Source: Avoscillospira_A sp052117125 (GTDB lineage Bacteria > Bacillota > Clostridia > Oscillospirales > Oscillospiraceae). From it: a stretch of DNA of 64,000 nt. Where the stretch lies: the NCBI RefSeq assembly GCF_052117125.1, contig NZ_JBQKJT010000003.1:124001-188000 (forward strand). The letters run 5' to 3'. A model generated the notes under the pieces. The model was not told where the DNA came from, did not search any database, and saw only the letters and a program-made list of their open reading frames with translations. A program made the translations under genes and the position numbers. Shown piece by piece: positions 1 to 8,581 of the stretch (position 1 is the stretch's first letter; the number at the start of each line of letters is the position of its first letter).

Positions 1-160
1 CGGCGGCGTACCGCCGTACCACGGCCTGGGTCTGTTCGCCCTGGGCATTGAGGATATGGGAGGCGGACATGGCCTCCAGCGCCGCCGACTCCAATAGATC
101 AATGCGGGTCTGACGGAAAGACGGCCGGTGTTCTGCCGGTGGAATCTGTGGCATTCCCAT
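1..160 (-). CDS. Partial conserved hypothetical protein (N-terminus only)
   Basis: The first 53 codons of a minus-strand gene are visible; the rest lies left of the window. The ATG is preceded by AAAGGAG about ten bases upstream. The peptide starts MGMPQIPP and continues with a helix containing ESAALEAMSASHILNAQGEQ. It resembles the small Firmicutes hypothetical proteins (some spore-associated) that carry an ALEE...HI.NAE.E helix near the start, but I cannot name the family. It is divergent from the cardiolipin synthase gene, with about 150 bases between the two starts. Function unknown. Confidence 0.6.
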   Translation of the reverse strand, partial: MGMPQIPPAEHRPSFRQTRIDLLESAALEAMSASHILNAQGEQTQAVVRRYAA

Positions 161-242
161 GGTACATCGTCTCCTTTGTTGGATGTGCGCCAAAGCGCTG
201 CTACAGTCTATGGCCTCCGCCGGGAGAATAGACCGGCGGGGC

Positions 243-271
243 TTGCGCCGGTTGGGGAAAGCGAGTATAAT
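243..271 (+). promoter_or_regulatory. Sigma-A-type promoter for cls
   Basis: TTGCGC and a perfect TATAAT are separated by 17 bases. The predicted start lies about 30 bases upstream of the cls ATG. No operator is evident. Confidence 0.6.
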
Positions 272-307
272 AAAACCCATATATCGTCATGGAAGGGGAG
301 GTGCCCC

Positions 308-1843
308 ATGAAGAGTTATTTTAAGCTGCTGTTCCAGCGGGCAGTGGTCGTGTCCCTGTGTCTGCTGATTCAGGTGGGCGTGTTGGTGTTCGGCGTACAC
401 TACCTGTCGGGCTACTCGGTCTGGTTCAACATCGGCATGGATATTCTGGCCTGGCTGGCCGTCATCTGGATTGTGTCGTGCCGCACGGAACCCACCTACA
501 AAATCGCCTGGATTATTCCCATTCTGGCCCTGCCGCTCTTCGGCATCTCCTTCTATCTGCTCTTCGGCGGCAACCGGCTGTCCCGGCGGCTCAAACGGCG
601 GATGCAGACGGTGCAGCAAATCCATATGGACAACCTGACCCAGGATATGCGGGTGCTGGAGCGGGAGGAGGCCCTGAGCCCCGACGCGGCGTTACAGTCC
701 AACTACCTGGTCCGCATTGCCGGGTGTCCCGTCTGCGAGAACACCGAGAGCACCTATTACGCCTGCGGCGAAGCGGCGGTGGGAGATATGCTGGATGCCA
801 TCGCCCGGGCCGAACGGTATATTTTCCTGGAGTACTTCATCATTCAGACCGGACGGCTGTGGGAGCAGATCCTGCGGCTTCTGCGGAAAAAAGCCGCCGC
901 CGGTGTGGATGTCCGTGTCATTTACGACGATTTCGGCTGCATTATGACGCTGCCCGGCGGATACTGGCGGAAGCTGGAAAAGGTGGGCATCAAGGCCTGT
1001 CCGTTCAATCCCTATGTCCCCGTGCTGTCCTCCCGGCTCAACAACCGGGACCACCGGAAATTCCTCATTGTGGACGGAGAGATCGGCTTCACCGGCGGCA
1101 TGAATCTGGCCGATGAGTATATTAACCTGGAAGAACGCTTCGGCTACTGGAAGGACTGCGTCATCCGCCTCAAGGGTGAGGCCGTCTGGCCCATGACCGT
1201 CATGTTCCTGGCCATGTGGGCCCAGATCAAGGGCTGGAAGGAGACCGTTTCCTTCTACAAGCCGCCCCGGCCCATCGCCGTCAGCAAGCGGCCCCACGGT
1301 TTTGTCCAGCCCTTTGCCGACAGTCCGCTGGACAACGAGCCGGTGGGCGACACGGTATTTTTCAACCTGATTACCAAGGCCCGGCGGTCGGTGTATATCA
1401 TGACGCCGTATCTGATCATCAGCGACAAAATGATCTCCGCCCTGACGGTGGCCGTCAAAAACGGCGTGGATGTGCGGATCATCACCCCGGGCATTCCCGA
1501 CAAAAAGATGGTCTTCGCCGTGACGCGGGCCCATTACGCGGACCTGCTTAGCCAGGGCGTGAAAATCTATGAGTACAGCCCCGGTTTTGTCCACGCCAAG
1601 GTGGTCTGTGTGGACCGGGAATACGCTGTGGTGGGTACGGTGAACTTTGATTTCCGCAGTCTGTACCTCCACTTTGAGGACGGCGTGTGGCTCTACAAGG
1701 CCGACTGTGTGGGCGCCGTGGCCCGGGACTTCGATGAGACGTTTCCGCTGTGCCACCGCATGAGCCTGGCGGAGGTCCGCTCCTGGCCCCTGCACCGGCG
1801 GCTGGCCGGTGCGTTTCTGCGGCTGTTCTCTCCTTTAATGTAA
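308..1843 (+). CDS. cls: Cardiolipin synthase (phospholipase D superfamily)
   Basis: The 511-residue product should condense two phosphatidylglycerols, or PG with another head group, into cardiolipin at the cytoplasmic membrane. Two hydrophobic helices occupy the first ~75 residues (PLDc_N region), followed by two HKD motifs: HRKFLIVDGEIGFTGGMN in the middle and HAKVVCVDREYAVVGTVNFD near the C-terminus, which form the two-lobed catalytic site. Length matches the Gram-positive Cls family (~480-515). The start at 308 is chosen because GGAAGGGGAGG sits just upstream and the reading frame before it lacks family-like sequence. It stands alone behind its own promoter. Confidence 0.93.
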   Translation: MKSYFKLLFQRAVVVSLCLLIQVGVLVFGVHYLSGYSVWFNIGMDILAWLAVIWIVSCRTEPTYKIAWIIPILALPLFGISFYLLFGGNRLSRRLKRRMQTVQQIHMDNLTQDMRVLEREEALSPDAALQSNYLVRIAGCPVCENTESTYYACGEAAVGDMLDAIARAERYIFLEYFIIQTGRLWEQILRLLRKKAAAGVDVRVIYDDFGCIMTLPGGYWRKLEKVGIKACPFNPYVPVLSSRLNNRDHRKFLIVDGEIGFTGGMNLADEYINLEERFGYWKDCVIRLKGEAVWPMTVMFLAMWAQIKGWKETVSFYKPPRPIAVSKRPHGFVQPFADSPLDNEPVGDTVFFNLITKARRSVYIMTPYLIISDKMISALTVAVKNGVDVRIITPGIPDKKMVFAVTRAHYADLLSQGVKIYEYSPGFVHAKVVCVDREYAVVGTVNFDFRSLYLHFEDGVWLYKADCVGAVARDFDETFPLCHRMSLAEVRSWPLHRRLAGAFLRLFSPLM

Positions 1844-1849
1844 CAGGAT

Positions 1850-1878
1850 GGGCAGGGTGGCAGGCAGCCGCCCTGCCC
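1850..1878 (+). terminator. Weak hairpin after cls
   Basis: GGGCAGGG pairs with CCCTGCCC just after the cls stop. There is no T-tract, so intrinsic termination here is uncertain. Confidence 0.3.
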
Positions 1879-1933
1879 AGTTGTCCCTCCGGGAAAAAAC
1901 CCTGGAAAATCGCTATACAAACGATGTATTATC

Positions 1934-1942
1934 TGCTATACT
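1934..1942 (+). promoter_or_regulatory. Possible extended -10 for glmU-prs-pth
   Basis: TGCTATACT fits an extended -10 (TGN plus TATACT) about 65 bases before glmU. No good -35 is visible at the right distance. Confidence 0.3.
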
Positions 1943-2006
1943 GATATAAAACCAATGGTGCGCCCTGCTGCGGCGCTTTATCTTTTTCTGAAAGGCAGGA
2001 ACTTGT

Positions 2007-3191
2007 ATGGCAGGAACTTCTGCGGTCATTTTCGTCCCGGACGATACCAATAAGACCGGCTACGGCCGGCCGCTGATGCTGTCCCGGATTATGGGCAGCC
2101 CGTTGCTTTCCTGGCTGGTGTCGGCGCTCATCGCCCGCGGAGCCGGTCGTTTTTTTCTGGTCTGTCATGAGCAGTGGGCCACAGAGGCCCGGGCCTGTTT
2201 CCCGGCCGGAGTGGACCTGATGGTGGCAGGCAGCGCCGATGCGGCTGATCTGCTCCATGTGTTTCTGTCCACGGCGGAGGATGAAGACCGGGAGACCGTG
2301 GTGGTGACCGGCCCCGCCGTCTTTGTCTCCACCCGTCTGACCGCGCAGGCCAACGTGATCCCAGCCCCCAGCTGTGTCTACCATGTGGACCGGGAGGCCC
2401 TCATGGACGCCCTGGACGAGAAGTTCAGCTTCCTGGAGTTCCTGCGCCAGCGGGGCAAGGCCTATGCCGACCGGGACGGCGTCTACTCCATCCGCTCCGG
2501 CGAGGAGCTGGCTGCCTGGCAGCCCACGCTGAACCTCCAGCATCTCCATGACCTCATCCGCGGCGGCGTGGAAATCTGGGACTATCAGAACTGCTATGTG
2601 GACCCCACGGTGCGCGTGGGCAAGGGCACGGTACTGATGCCCGGCACCATCCTCCGGGGCGGCACTGTGATCGGGGAAAACTGCGTCATCGGCCCCAACG
2701 CCCTCCTGGAGAATACCATCATCGGTGACCGCACCACCGTCAACAGCTCCCAGCTGTACGACGCCCATGTGGGCAGCGACACCACCGTGGGCCCCTTCGC
2801 CTATATCCGCCCCAACTCCCACATCGGCGACCATGTGCGGCTGGGCGACTTTGTGGAGGTCAAGAACTCCACCATCGGCGACGGTACGAAGGTGTCCCAT
2901 CTGACCTATGTGGGCGACAGCGACGTGGGCCGCAACGTCAACTTCGGCTGCGGCACCGTCACCGTCAACTATGACCGGGCCAAGAAGTCCCGGACCACCA
3001 TCGAGGACGATGCCTTTATCGGCTGCAACACCAATCTGGTGGCCCCCGTCACCGTGGGCCGCGGCGCCTACACCGGAGCCGGTTCCACCATCACCGACAA
3101 CGTGCCGTCCGGCGCCCTGGCCGTGGCCCGGGCCCGCCAGACCAACAAGCGCGAATGGGCCAACCGCCACAAGCTCAAGGAATCCAAGTAA
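2007..3191 (+). CDS. glmU: GlmU-like protein: intact acetyltransferase half, degenerate uridylyltransferase half
   Basis: GlmU normally acetylates GlcN-1-P and then makes UDP-GlcNAc for peptidoglycan. From about residue 188 the protein is a left-handed beta-helix closely matching the GlmU acetyltransferase domain. R268, K286, H298 and Y301 keep exactly the spacing of E. coli R333, K351, H363 and Y366, and the VNYD and NTNLVAPVTVG segments are present. The N-terminal part is ~185 residues instead of ~230 and lacks the LAAGxGTRM nucleotide-binding loop; it begins MAGTSAVIFVPDDTNKTG. I infer that acetyltransferase activity is kept and uridylyltransferase activity is lost or altered. It lies upstream of prs and pth. 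The family call is firm; bifunctionality is doubtful. Confidence 0.85.
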   Translation: MAGTSAVIFVPDDTNKTGYGRPLMLSRIMGSPLLSWLVSALIARGAGRFFLVCHEQWATEARACFPAGVDLMVAGSADAADLLHVFLSTAEDEDRETVVVTGPAVFVSTRLTAQANVIPAPSCVYHVDREALMDALDEKFSFLEFLRQRGKAYADRDGVYSIRSGEELAAWQPTLNLQHLHDLIRGGVEIWDYQNCYVDPTVRVGKGTVLMPGTILRGGTVIGENCVIGPNALLENTIIGDRTTVNSSQLYDAHVGSDTTVGPFAYIRPNSHIGDHVRLGDFVEVKNSTIGDGTKVSHLTYVGDSDVGRNVNFGCGTVTVNYDRAKKSRTTIEDDAFIGCNTNLVAPVTVGRGAYTGAGSTITDNVPSGALAVARARQTNKREWANRHKLKESK

Positions 3192-3263
3192 CCGTTCAGC
3201 AGGTGCTGATTCGTACGATATACAACGATAAAAACCAAAAACGTGTAGAGAGGTACAGTACAA

Positions 3264-4217
3264 ATGATTACACATGGTAAAGAAGTAAAGGTGTTCGCCG
3301 CCAACGCCAACCGTCCCTTTGCGGAGGGCGTCTGCCGCGCTCTGGGCGTACCCCTGGGCGAAGGCACCGTCACGACCTTTGCCGATGGCGAAGTCTCCGT
3401 TACCCTCAACGAGACCGTCCGCGGCTGCGACGTCTTTATCGTCCAGCCCACCTGTAAGCCGGTCAACAACAACCTGATGGAACTGCTGGTGACCATCGAT
3501 GCCTGCCGCCGCGCTTCCGCAGGCCGCATCACCGCCGTCATGCCCTACTTCGGCTATGCCCGTCAGGACCGCAAGGCCAAGAGCCGCGATCCCATTTCCG
3601 CCAAGCTGGTGGCCAATATGATCACCTGCGCCGGCGCCGACCGCGTGCTGACCATGGACCTCCACGCTTCCCAGATTCAGGGCTTCTTCGACATCCCCGT
3701 GGATAACCTGCTGGGCAATCCCGTATTCGTACAGTACTACCGCAACATGTTTGAAAACACCGACGACGTGGTGGTCGTCTCCCCCGACGTGGGCAGCGTG
3801 GCCCGCGCCCGCGCCTTCTCCGCCAAGCTCCACATGGGCCTGGCCATCGTCGATAAGCGCCGCCAGAAAGCCAATCAGTGCGAGGTTATGAACATCATTG
3901 GCGACGTCCGGGACAAGACCTGCATCCTGTTCGACGATATGGTGGACACCGCCGGTTCCCTGTGCAATGCCGCCAATGCCATCAAGGAAGTGGGCGGCGC
4001 CGCCCGGGTCCTGGCCTGCGCCACCCATGGCGTTCTGTCCAACCCCGCTGTCCAGCGCATTCAGGATAGCTGCATTGAAGAGCTGATGCTCCTCAACACC
4101 ATCCCCCTGCCGGAGGAGGCCAAGGGCTCCAAGATCCGCCAGCTGGATGTGACGCCCCTGTTTGCCGAGGCCATCCGCCGTACCTTCGACGAGGTCTCCA
4201 TCTCCTCCCTGTTCTAA
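3264..4217 (+). CDS. prs: Ribose-phosphate pyrophosphokinase (PRPP synthetase)
   Basis: The 317-residue product makes PRPP from ribose-5-phosphate and ATP for nucleotide, His and Trp synthesis. Both Pribosyltran domains are recognisable: FADGEVSVTLNETVRG near residue 50, the metal/ATP-binding DLHASQIQGFFDIPVDNL around residue 130, and the PRPP loop VLFDDMVDTAGS around residue 220. Length matches bacterial class I enzymes. It follows glmU by 72 bases, as in many Firmicutes, and pth starts 8 bases after its stop, so the three are probably one transcript. Confidence 0.96.
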   Translation: MITHGKEVKVFAANANRPFAEGVCRALGVPLGEGTVTTFADGEVSVTLNETVRGCDVFIVQPTCKPVNNNLMELLVTIDACRRASAGRITAVMPYFGYARQDRKAKSRDPISAKLVANMITCAGADRVLTMDLHASQIQGFFDIPVDNLLGNPVFVQYYRNMFENTDDVVVVSPDVGSVARARAFSAKLHMGLAIVDKRRQKANQCEVMNIIGDVRDKTCILFDDMVDTAGSLCNAANAIKEVGGAARVLACATHGVLSNPAVQRIQDSCIEELMLLNTIPLPEEAKGSKIRQLDVTPLFAEAIRRTFDEVSISSLF

Positions 4218-4225
4218 GAGGTTGT

Positions 4226-4816
4226 ATGCTGTTCAAGTCTTCTCCCTGTGAATATCTGGTGGTGGGTCTGGGCAACCCCGGCAGCCAGTACGAGGCCACC
4301 CGCCACAATGTGGGCTTTCGAGCCGTGGACGCCCTGGCCAAGGAAGCCGGCGTCAAAATCGACCGGGCCAAGTTCCAGGCCCTCACGGCCCAGGCCACCG
4401 TGGGCGGCGTCCGGGTGCTGCTGATGAAGCCCCAGACGTATATGAACCTCAGCGGTGTGGCCGTCAAGCAGGCCGCCGACTTCTACAAGGTGCCGCCGGA
4501 GCGGGTGCTGGTGCTGTTCGACGACATCGACCTGGATGTGGGCCGCCTGCGCATCCGCAGAAACGGCTCCGCCGGTGGTCACAACGGCATCAAGTCCATC
4601 ATTTCCAGCCTGGGCAGCCAGGAGTTTCCCCGTATTAAAATCGGCGTGGGCGCCAAACCCCATCCCGATTACGATTTGGCCGACTGGGTCCTCAGCCGCT
4701 TTACTCTGGCCGAACAGAAGCTGCTGGACCCGGCCATTGAACACGCCGCCGAAGCCGTGCCGGTGATCTTCACCCAGGGCATCGAGCGGGCATCGTCCCA
4801 ATTTAACCGTAAATAA
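4226..4816 (+). CDS. pth: Peptidyl-tRNA hydrolase
   Basis: The 196-residue enzyme recycles tRNAs by cleaving peptidyl-tRNA released during translation. The family signature is present: VGLGNPGSQYEATRHNVGF with catalytic His27, KPQTYMNLSG, the FDDIDLDVG aspartate, and SAGGHNGIKSI. The start lies 8 bases after the prs stop, so translation is likely coupled. The glmU-prs-pth-mfd order is common in Firmicutes and supports all four calls. Confidence 0.96.
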   Translation: MLFKSSPCEYLVVGLGNPGSQYEATRHNVGFRAVDALAKEAGVKIDRAKFQALTAQATVGGVRVLLMKPQTYMNLSGVAVKQAADFYKVPPERVLVLFDDIDLDVGRLRIRRNGSAGGHNGIKSIISSLGSQEFPRIKIGVGAKPHPDYDLADWVLSRFTLAEQKLLDPAIEHAAEAVPVIFTQGIERASSQFNRK

Positions 4817-4829
4817 TTGCCGAATTTCA

Positions 4830-4861
4830 GGGCAAAGGGGGGCTTTGGCCCACCTTTGCCC
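4830..4861 (+). terminator. Hairpin between pth and mfd
   Basis: GGGCAAAGG pairs with CCTTTGCCC around an inner GGGC/GCCC stem. It lacks a T-tract, so it may be a partial terminator or an mRNA processing structure. Confidence 0.4.
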
Positions 4862-4918
4862 CTTCGGTCGTTATGGAATTCCAATTTTTTACAATTATTC
4901 AGTTATGAGAGGTGAACC

Positions 4919-7900
4919 ATGGACGTTTTACTTTCCGCCCTGCGGGGCCTGCCGGAATATGAAAAGCTCCTGACCGCCGTGGCGGCGGACCGGGCGGCGG
5001 CGGTGTCGGGTACGGGCCAGGTGGCCCGGGGCCATTGGATTGCCGCGCTGTACCGACACTGTGACCGGCCCATGGTGGTGGTCTGTCAGGATGACGAGGC
5101 CGCCCGTCGGGTCCAGGAGGAGCTGCGGGCCTTTCTGGGGGAGGAAGCCCCCATTCTGCCCACCCGGGAACTGACGCTGTATGACACGGCTGCGGTATCC
5201 CGGGGCTGGGAGCAGAAGCGGATCAAGCAGCTGTATGATCTGGCCATGGGCAAGACGCGGCTGCAAATTGCCTCTCTGGAGGCCCTGACCTTGCGAACCA
5301 TGCCCAAGGCGGTCCTCTGCGGCGCGTCCATGACGCTGCGGCCCGGCATGAATCTGGAACCGGAGGAGCTGGGCCGGCGGCTGGAACAGGCGGGATACGC
5401 CCGGACCTCTCTGGTGGAGGGGCCCGGCCAGTACGCCTTGCGCGGCGGCATTGTGGACGTGTTTTCTCCGGCCTGTGAAAACCCCCTGCGGGTGGAGTTT
5501 TTCGGGGATGAAGTGGATATCATGGGCTTTTTCGACGTGCTGACCCAGCGGCGGACGGAAAACGCCGACGAGGCGCCCATTTTGCCGGTGGCCGAGGCCC
5601 AGCCCCATCTCCATCCCGGCGGCCTGTCGGGCCTGTGCGACGACCTTCGGGCCATGATCGCCCGGCAGAAGCGCCGGAAGACCGTCAACACGGCATTGGT
5701 GGAGACGCTGCAAGGGGATTTGGACCGGCTGGAAAGCGGCGTCCCCCTGGCTGCTGCCGACCGGTATCTGTCGCTGCTCTATCCCGACAACAGCTGCGGC
5801 GCCGACTACGTTTCCAAAGACGCCCTGGTGATTTTCTGCGACCACAGCAACCTCCAGCGGGCCGCCCGGCTGCGCCAGGAGCAGCTGGGGATGGAACTGG
5901 ACGGTATGCTCCAGGGCGGTCTGGTGGCGGGGGAGCTGTGCGACTATGTGACGGAGTATGAGGACGTCTTCGACCGGTTCCAGAATCAGCCGGTGGTGTT
6001 CCTCGACAACTTCCTGGCCACCTCCTACCCGAAAAACCGGCCGCCTCAGGAGCTGCTGTCGGTGACGGCCAAGCAGCTGCCGCCCTACGGGTCCAGTCTG
6101 GACACAGTGGCTCAGGATTTGCGGTACTATCAGAACATCGGTTACGGCGTTCTGGTGCTGACGGGTAACCGCCGCCGGGGCGAGATTTTGCAGGAGCTGC
6201 TCCAGGGTCAGGACATCAAGGCCAGCCTCTATTATCCGGCGGAAGCCCTGCCCAAGGCTCACCAAATCTTTTTGACCGACGGTGCGCTGCCTGCCGGTAT
6301 CGAGTATCCGGAGTTACAGCTGGCCATTCTTACCGAGGGCCAGCTGCTGGTTCAGAAGGCCGAGAAGCGCAGGGCCGCCGCCGCGCCGGAGCAGCAGAAG
6401 AAGAAAAAGGCCACCAACCGCCAGAAGCTCAACTCCTTTACAGACCTGCACCCCGGCGATCTGGTGGTCCACGAGCACCACGGCATCGGCCGGTATGTGG
6501 GCATAGAGCAGATCAAAGTGGACGGGGCCTTGAAGGACTATGTCAAAATCGCCTACCAGGGAACGGACGCCTTGTATGTCCCGGCTACCCAGCTGGACAT
6601 GGTCAGCAAATACATCGGCGGCGGCGAGGATACGCCGGTGAAGCTCAACAAACTGGGCGGCGAACAGTGGCAGAAGACGAAAGCCAAGGCTCGAACAGCG
6701 GCCAAAAAGCTGGCCGTAGACCTCATTAAACTGTACGCCCAGCGCCAGCGGCGCATGGGTTACGCCTTTTCCGCCGACACGCCGTGGCAGACGGAGTTCG
6801 AGGATGCCTTTCCCTATGCGGAAACCGAGGACCAGCTGCGGTGCGTGGCGGAGATCAAGGGCGATATGGAGTCGCCCCAGCCCATGGACCGTCTCCTCTG
6901 CGGCGACGTGGGCTTCGGCAAAACGGAGGTGGCCTTGCGGGCCGCCATGAAGTGTATGCTGGACGGCAAACAGGTGGCGGTGCTGGTGCCCACCACCGTT
7001 CTGGCCCGGCAGCACTATGTGACGGCGAAAAAGCGCTTCGGCGGGTTCCCCGTCAATATCGACGTGCTCTCCCGGTTCCGCACGGCCCAGCAGCAGAAAG
7101 ACACGTTGAGCCGCACGGCGGCGGGCCAGGTGGATATGCTCATCGGCACCCACAAACTGCTGCAGAAAAACGTGTCGTTCAAGGATTTGGGCCTGTTGAT
7201 TGTAGATGAGGAGCAGCGGTTCGGCGTCAGCCACAAGGAGCGGCTCAAGGAGCTGTGCGGCAACGTGGATGTGCTGACCCTCAGCGCCACGCCCATTCCC
7301 CGGACGCTGAACATGGCTCTCAGCGGCATCCGCGACATGTCCACCATCGAGGAGCCGCCCCGGAACCGCTATCCGGTTCAGACCTTTGTCCTGGAACACA
7401 ACGACGCCGTCATTCACGAGGCCATCCGCCGGGAGTTGGAACGGGGCGGACAGGTGTTTTATCTCCACAATCGGGTGGAGAGCATCGACCGTTGCGCCGC
7501 CGACTTGCAGAAAGCGTTTCCCGATGCCCGGGTGGCCGTGGCCCACGGCAAGATGAACCAGGAACAGCTGGGCGACGTTATGCAGCAGATGGACGAGGGC
7601 GAGATTCAGATTCTTGTCTGCACCACCATCATCGAAACAGGCATTGATATCTCCAATGTTAATACACTGATTATTGAAAACGCCGACCGGTTCGGCCTCA
7701 GCCAGCTCCATCAGCTGCGGGGCCGGGTGGGCCGGTCCAATCGCCACGCCTTCTGTTACCTGACGTTCCGGCGGGGTAAGGTCCTCAGTGAAGTGGCCGA
7801 TAAACGATTGTCGGCCATCCGGGATTTTGCCGCCTTCGGCTCCGGCTTCAAAATCGCCATGCGGGACCTGGAAATCCGCGGCGCGGGCGATCTGCTGGGC

Positions 7901-8461
7901 GCGGAACAGTCGGGCCACCTGATGAGCGTGGGCTACGATATGTATTTGAAGCTGCTGGAAGAGGCCGTGCTGGAGGAACGGGGCGAACCGGTGCCACGGG
8001 AAGCCGAATGCTCCTGTGACATCTCCGTCACCGCCAACATCGACAAGGATTACGTCCCGGCCGGTGAGCAGCGTATGGACCTGTACCGCCGCATGGCCGC
8101 CATCCGGACCCAGGAGGACGCCGACGAACTGTTGGACGAAATTGTGGACCGATTCGGCGATCCCCCCAGAGGCGTCATGAATCTGGTTGATATTGCGCTG
8201 CTGCGGGCCAGGGCCGCCGCCGTGGGCGTCATCGATATTTCCCAGAAGGAGGGGCGGGTCAATTTTACCCTGTCCAGTCTGGATTTTTCCGCTGTGTCGG
8301 CCATCTGTGCCGAGCCGTCCTTCCACAATAAACTGTTTTTCTCCGCAGGTTCCATCCCGCTGTTGACCTGGAAATTGTCCAAAACCGATGACCCGCTACG
8401 AGTTGCCCAAAACTTTGTGGCAAAATATGCCGGCTTTTGTTCAAACGGGAATGTTTTGTAA
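4919..8461 (+). CDS. mfd: Transcription-repair coupling factor
   Basis: Mfd pushes stalled RNA polymerase off DNA lesions and recruits UvrA. The 1180-residue length is typical. Order: UvrB-homology region (~1-350), a CarD-like RNA-polymerase-interaction domain (~510-570, with VVHEHHGIGRYVGIEQI), a RecG-like helicase with Walker A GDVGFGKTE near residue 661 and the Walker B box DEEQRFG near residue 762, motif VI region QLRGRVGRS, and a C-terminal TRCF domain. The start at 4919 has GAGAGGTGA upstream. A lysine-rich linker precedes the CarD-like domain. Confidence 0.97.
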   Translation: MDVLLSALRGLPEYEKLLTAVAADRAAAVSGTGQVARGHWIAALYRHCDRPMVVVCQDDEAARRVQEELRAFLGEEAPILPTRELTLYDTAAVSRGWEQKRIKQLYDLAMGKTRLQIASLEALTLRTMPKAVLCGASMTLRPGMNLEPEELGRRLEQAGYARTSLVEGPGQYALRGGIVDVFSPACENPLRVEFFGDEVDIMGFFDVLTQRRTENADEAPILPVAEAQPHLHPGGLSGLCDDLRAMIARQKRRKTVNTALVETLQGDLDRLESGVPLAAADRYLSLLYPDNSCGADYVSKDALVIFCDHSNLQRAARLRQEQLGMELDGMLQGGLVAGELCDYVTEYEDVFDRFQNQPVVFLDNFLATSYPKNRPPQELLSVTAKQLPPYGSSLDTVAQDLRYYQNIGYGVLVLTGNRRRGEILQELLQGQDIKASLYYPAEALPKAHQIFLTDGALPAGIEYPELQLAILTEGQLLVQKAEKRRAAAAPEQQKKKKATNRQKLNSFTDLHPGDLVVHEHHGIGRYVGIEQIKVDGALKDYVKIAYQGTDALYVPATQLDMVSKYIGGGEDTPVKLNKLGGEQWQKTKAKARTAAKKLAVDLIKLYAQRQRRMGYAFSADTPWQTEFEDAFPYAETEDQLRCVAEIKGDMESPQPMDRLLCGDVGFGKTEVALRAAMKCMLDGKQVAVLVPTTVLARQHYVTAKKRFGGFPVNIDVLSRFRTAQQQKDTLSRTAAGQVDMLIGTHKLLQKNVSFKDLGLLIVDEEQRFGVSHKERLKELCGNVDVLTLSATPIPRTLNMALSGIRDMSTIEEPPRNRYPVQTFVLEHNDAVIHEAIRRELERGGQVFYLHNRVESIDRCAADLQKAFPDARVAVAHGKMNQEQLGDVMQQMDEGEIQILVCTTIIETGIDISNVNTLIIENADRFGLSQLHQLRGRVGRSNRHAFCYLTFRRGKVLSEVADKRLSAIRDFAAFGSGFKIAMRDLEIRGAGDLLGAEQSGHLMSVGYDMYLKLLEEAVLEERGEPVPREAECSCDISVTANIDKDYVPAGEQRMDLYRRMAAIRTQEDADELLDEIVDRFGDPPRGVMNLVDIALLRARAAAVGVIDISQKEGRVNFTLSSLDFSAVSAICAEPSFHNKLFFSAGSIPLLTWKLSKTDDPLRVAQNFVAKYAGFCSNGNVL

Positions 8462-8503
8462 CTTATGGGGATAATTTGTAATAAAACCGTAACAGAAATG
8501 TCC

Positions 8504-8532
8504 TTGGCAAAGGGGCCGCTATGGGATATAAT
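8504..8532 (+). promoter_or_regulatory. Promoter for the VanW-family gene
   Basis: TTGGCA and TATAAT are spaced by 17 bases. The predicted start is about 42 bases upstream of the ATG. Confidence 0.65.
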
Positions 8533-8581
8533 AAGACAAAAATCTACAATGCCGATTGCATTGCGTATTTAGGAGACGACC

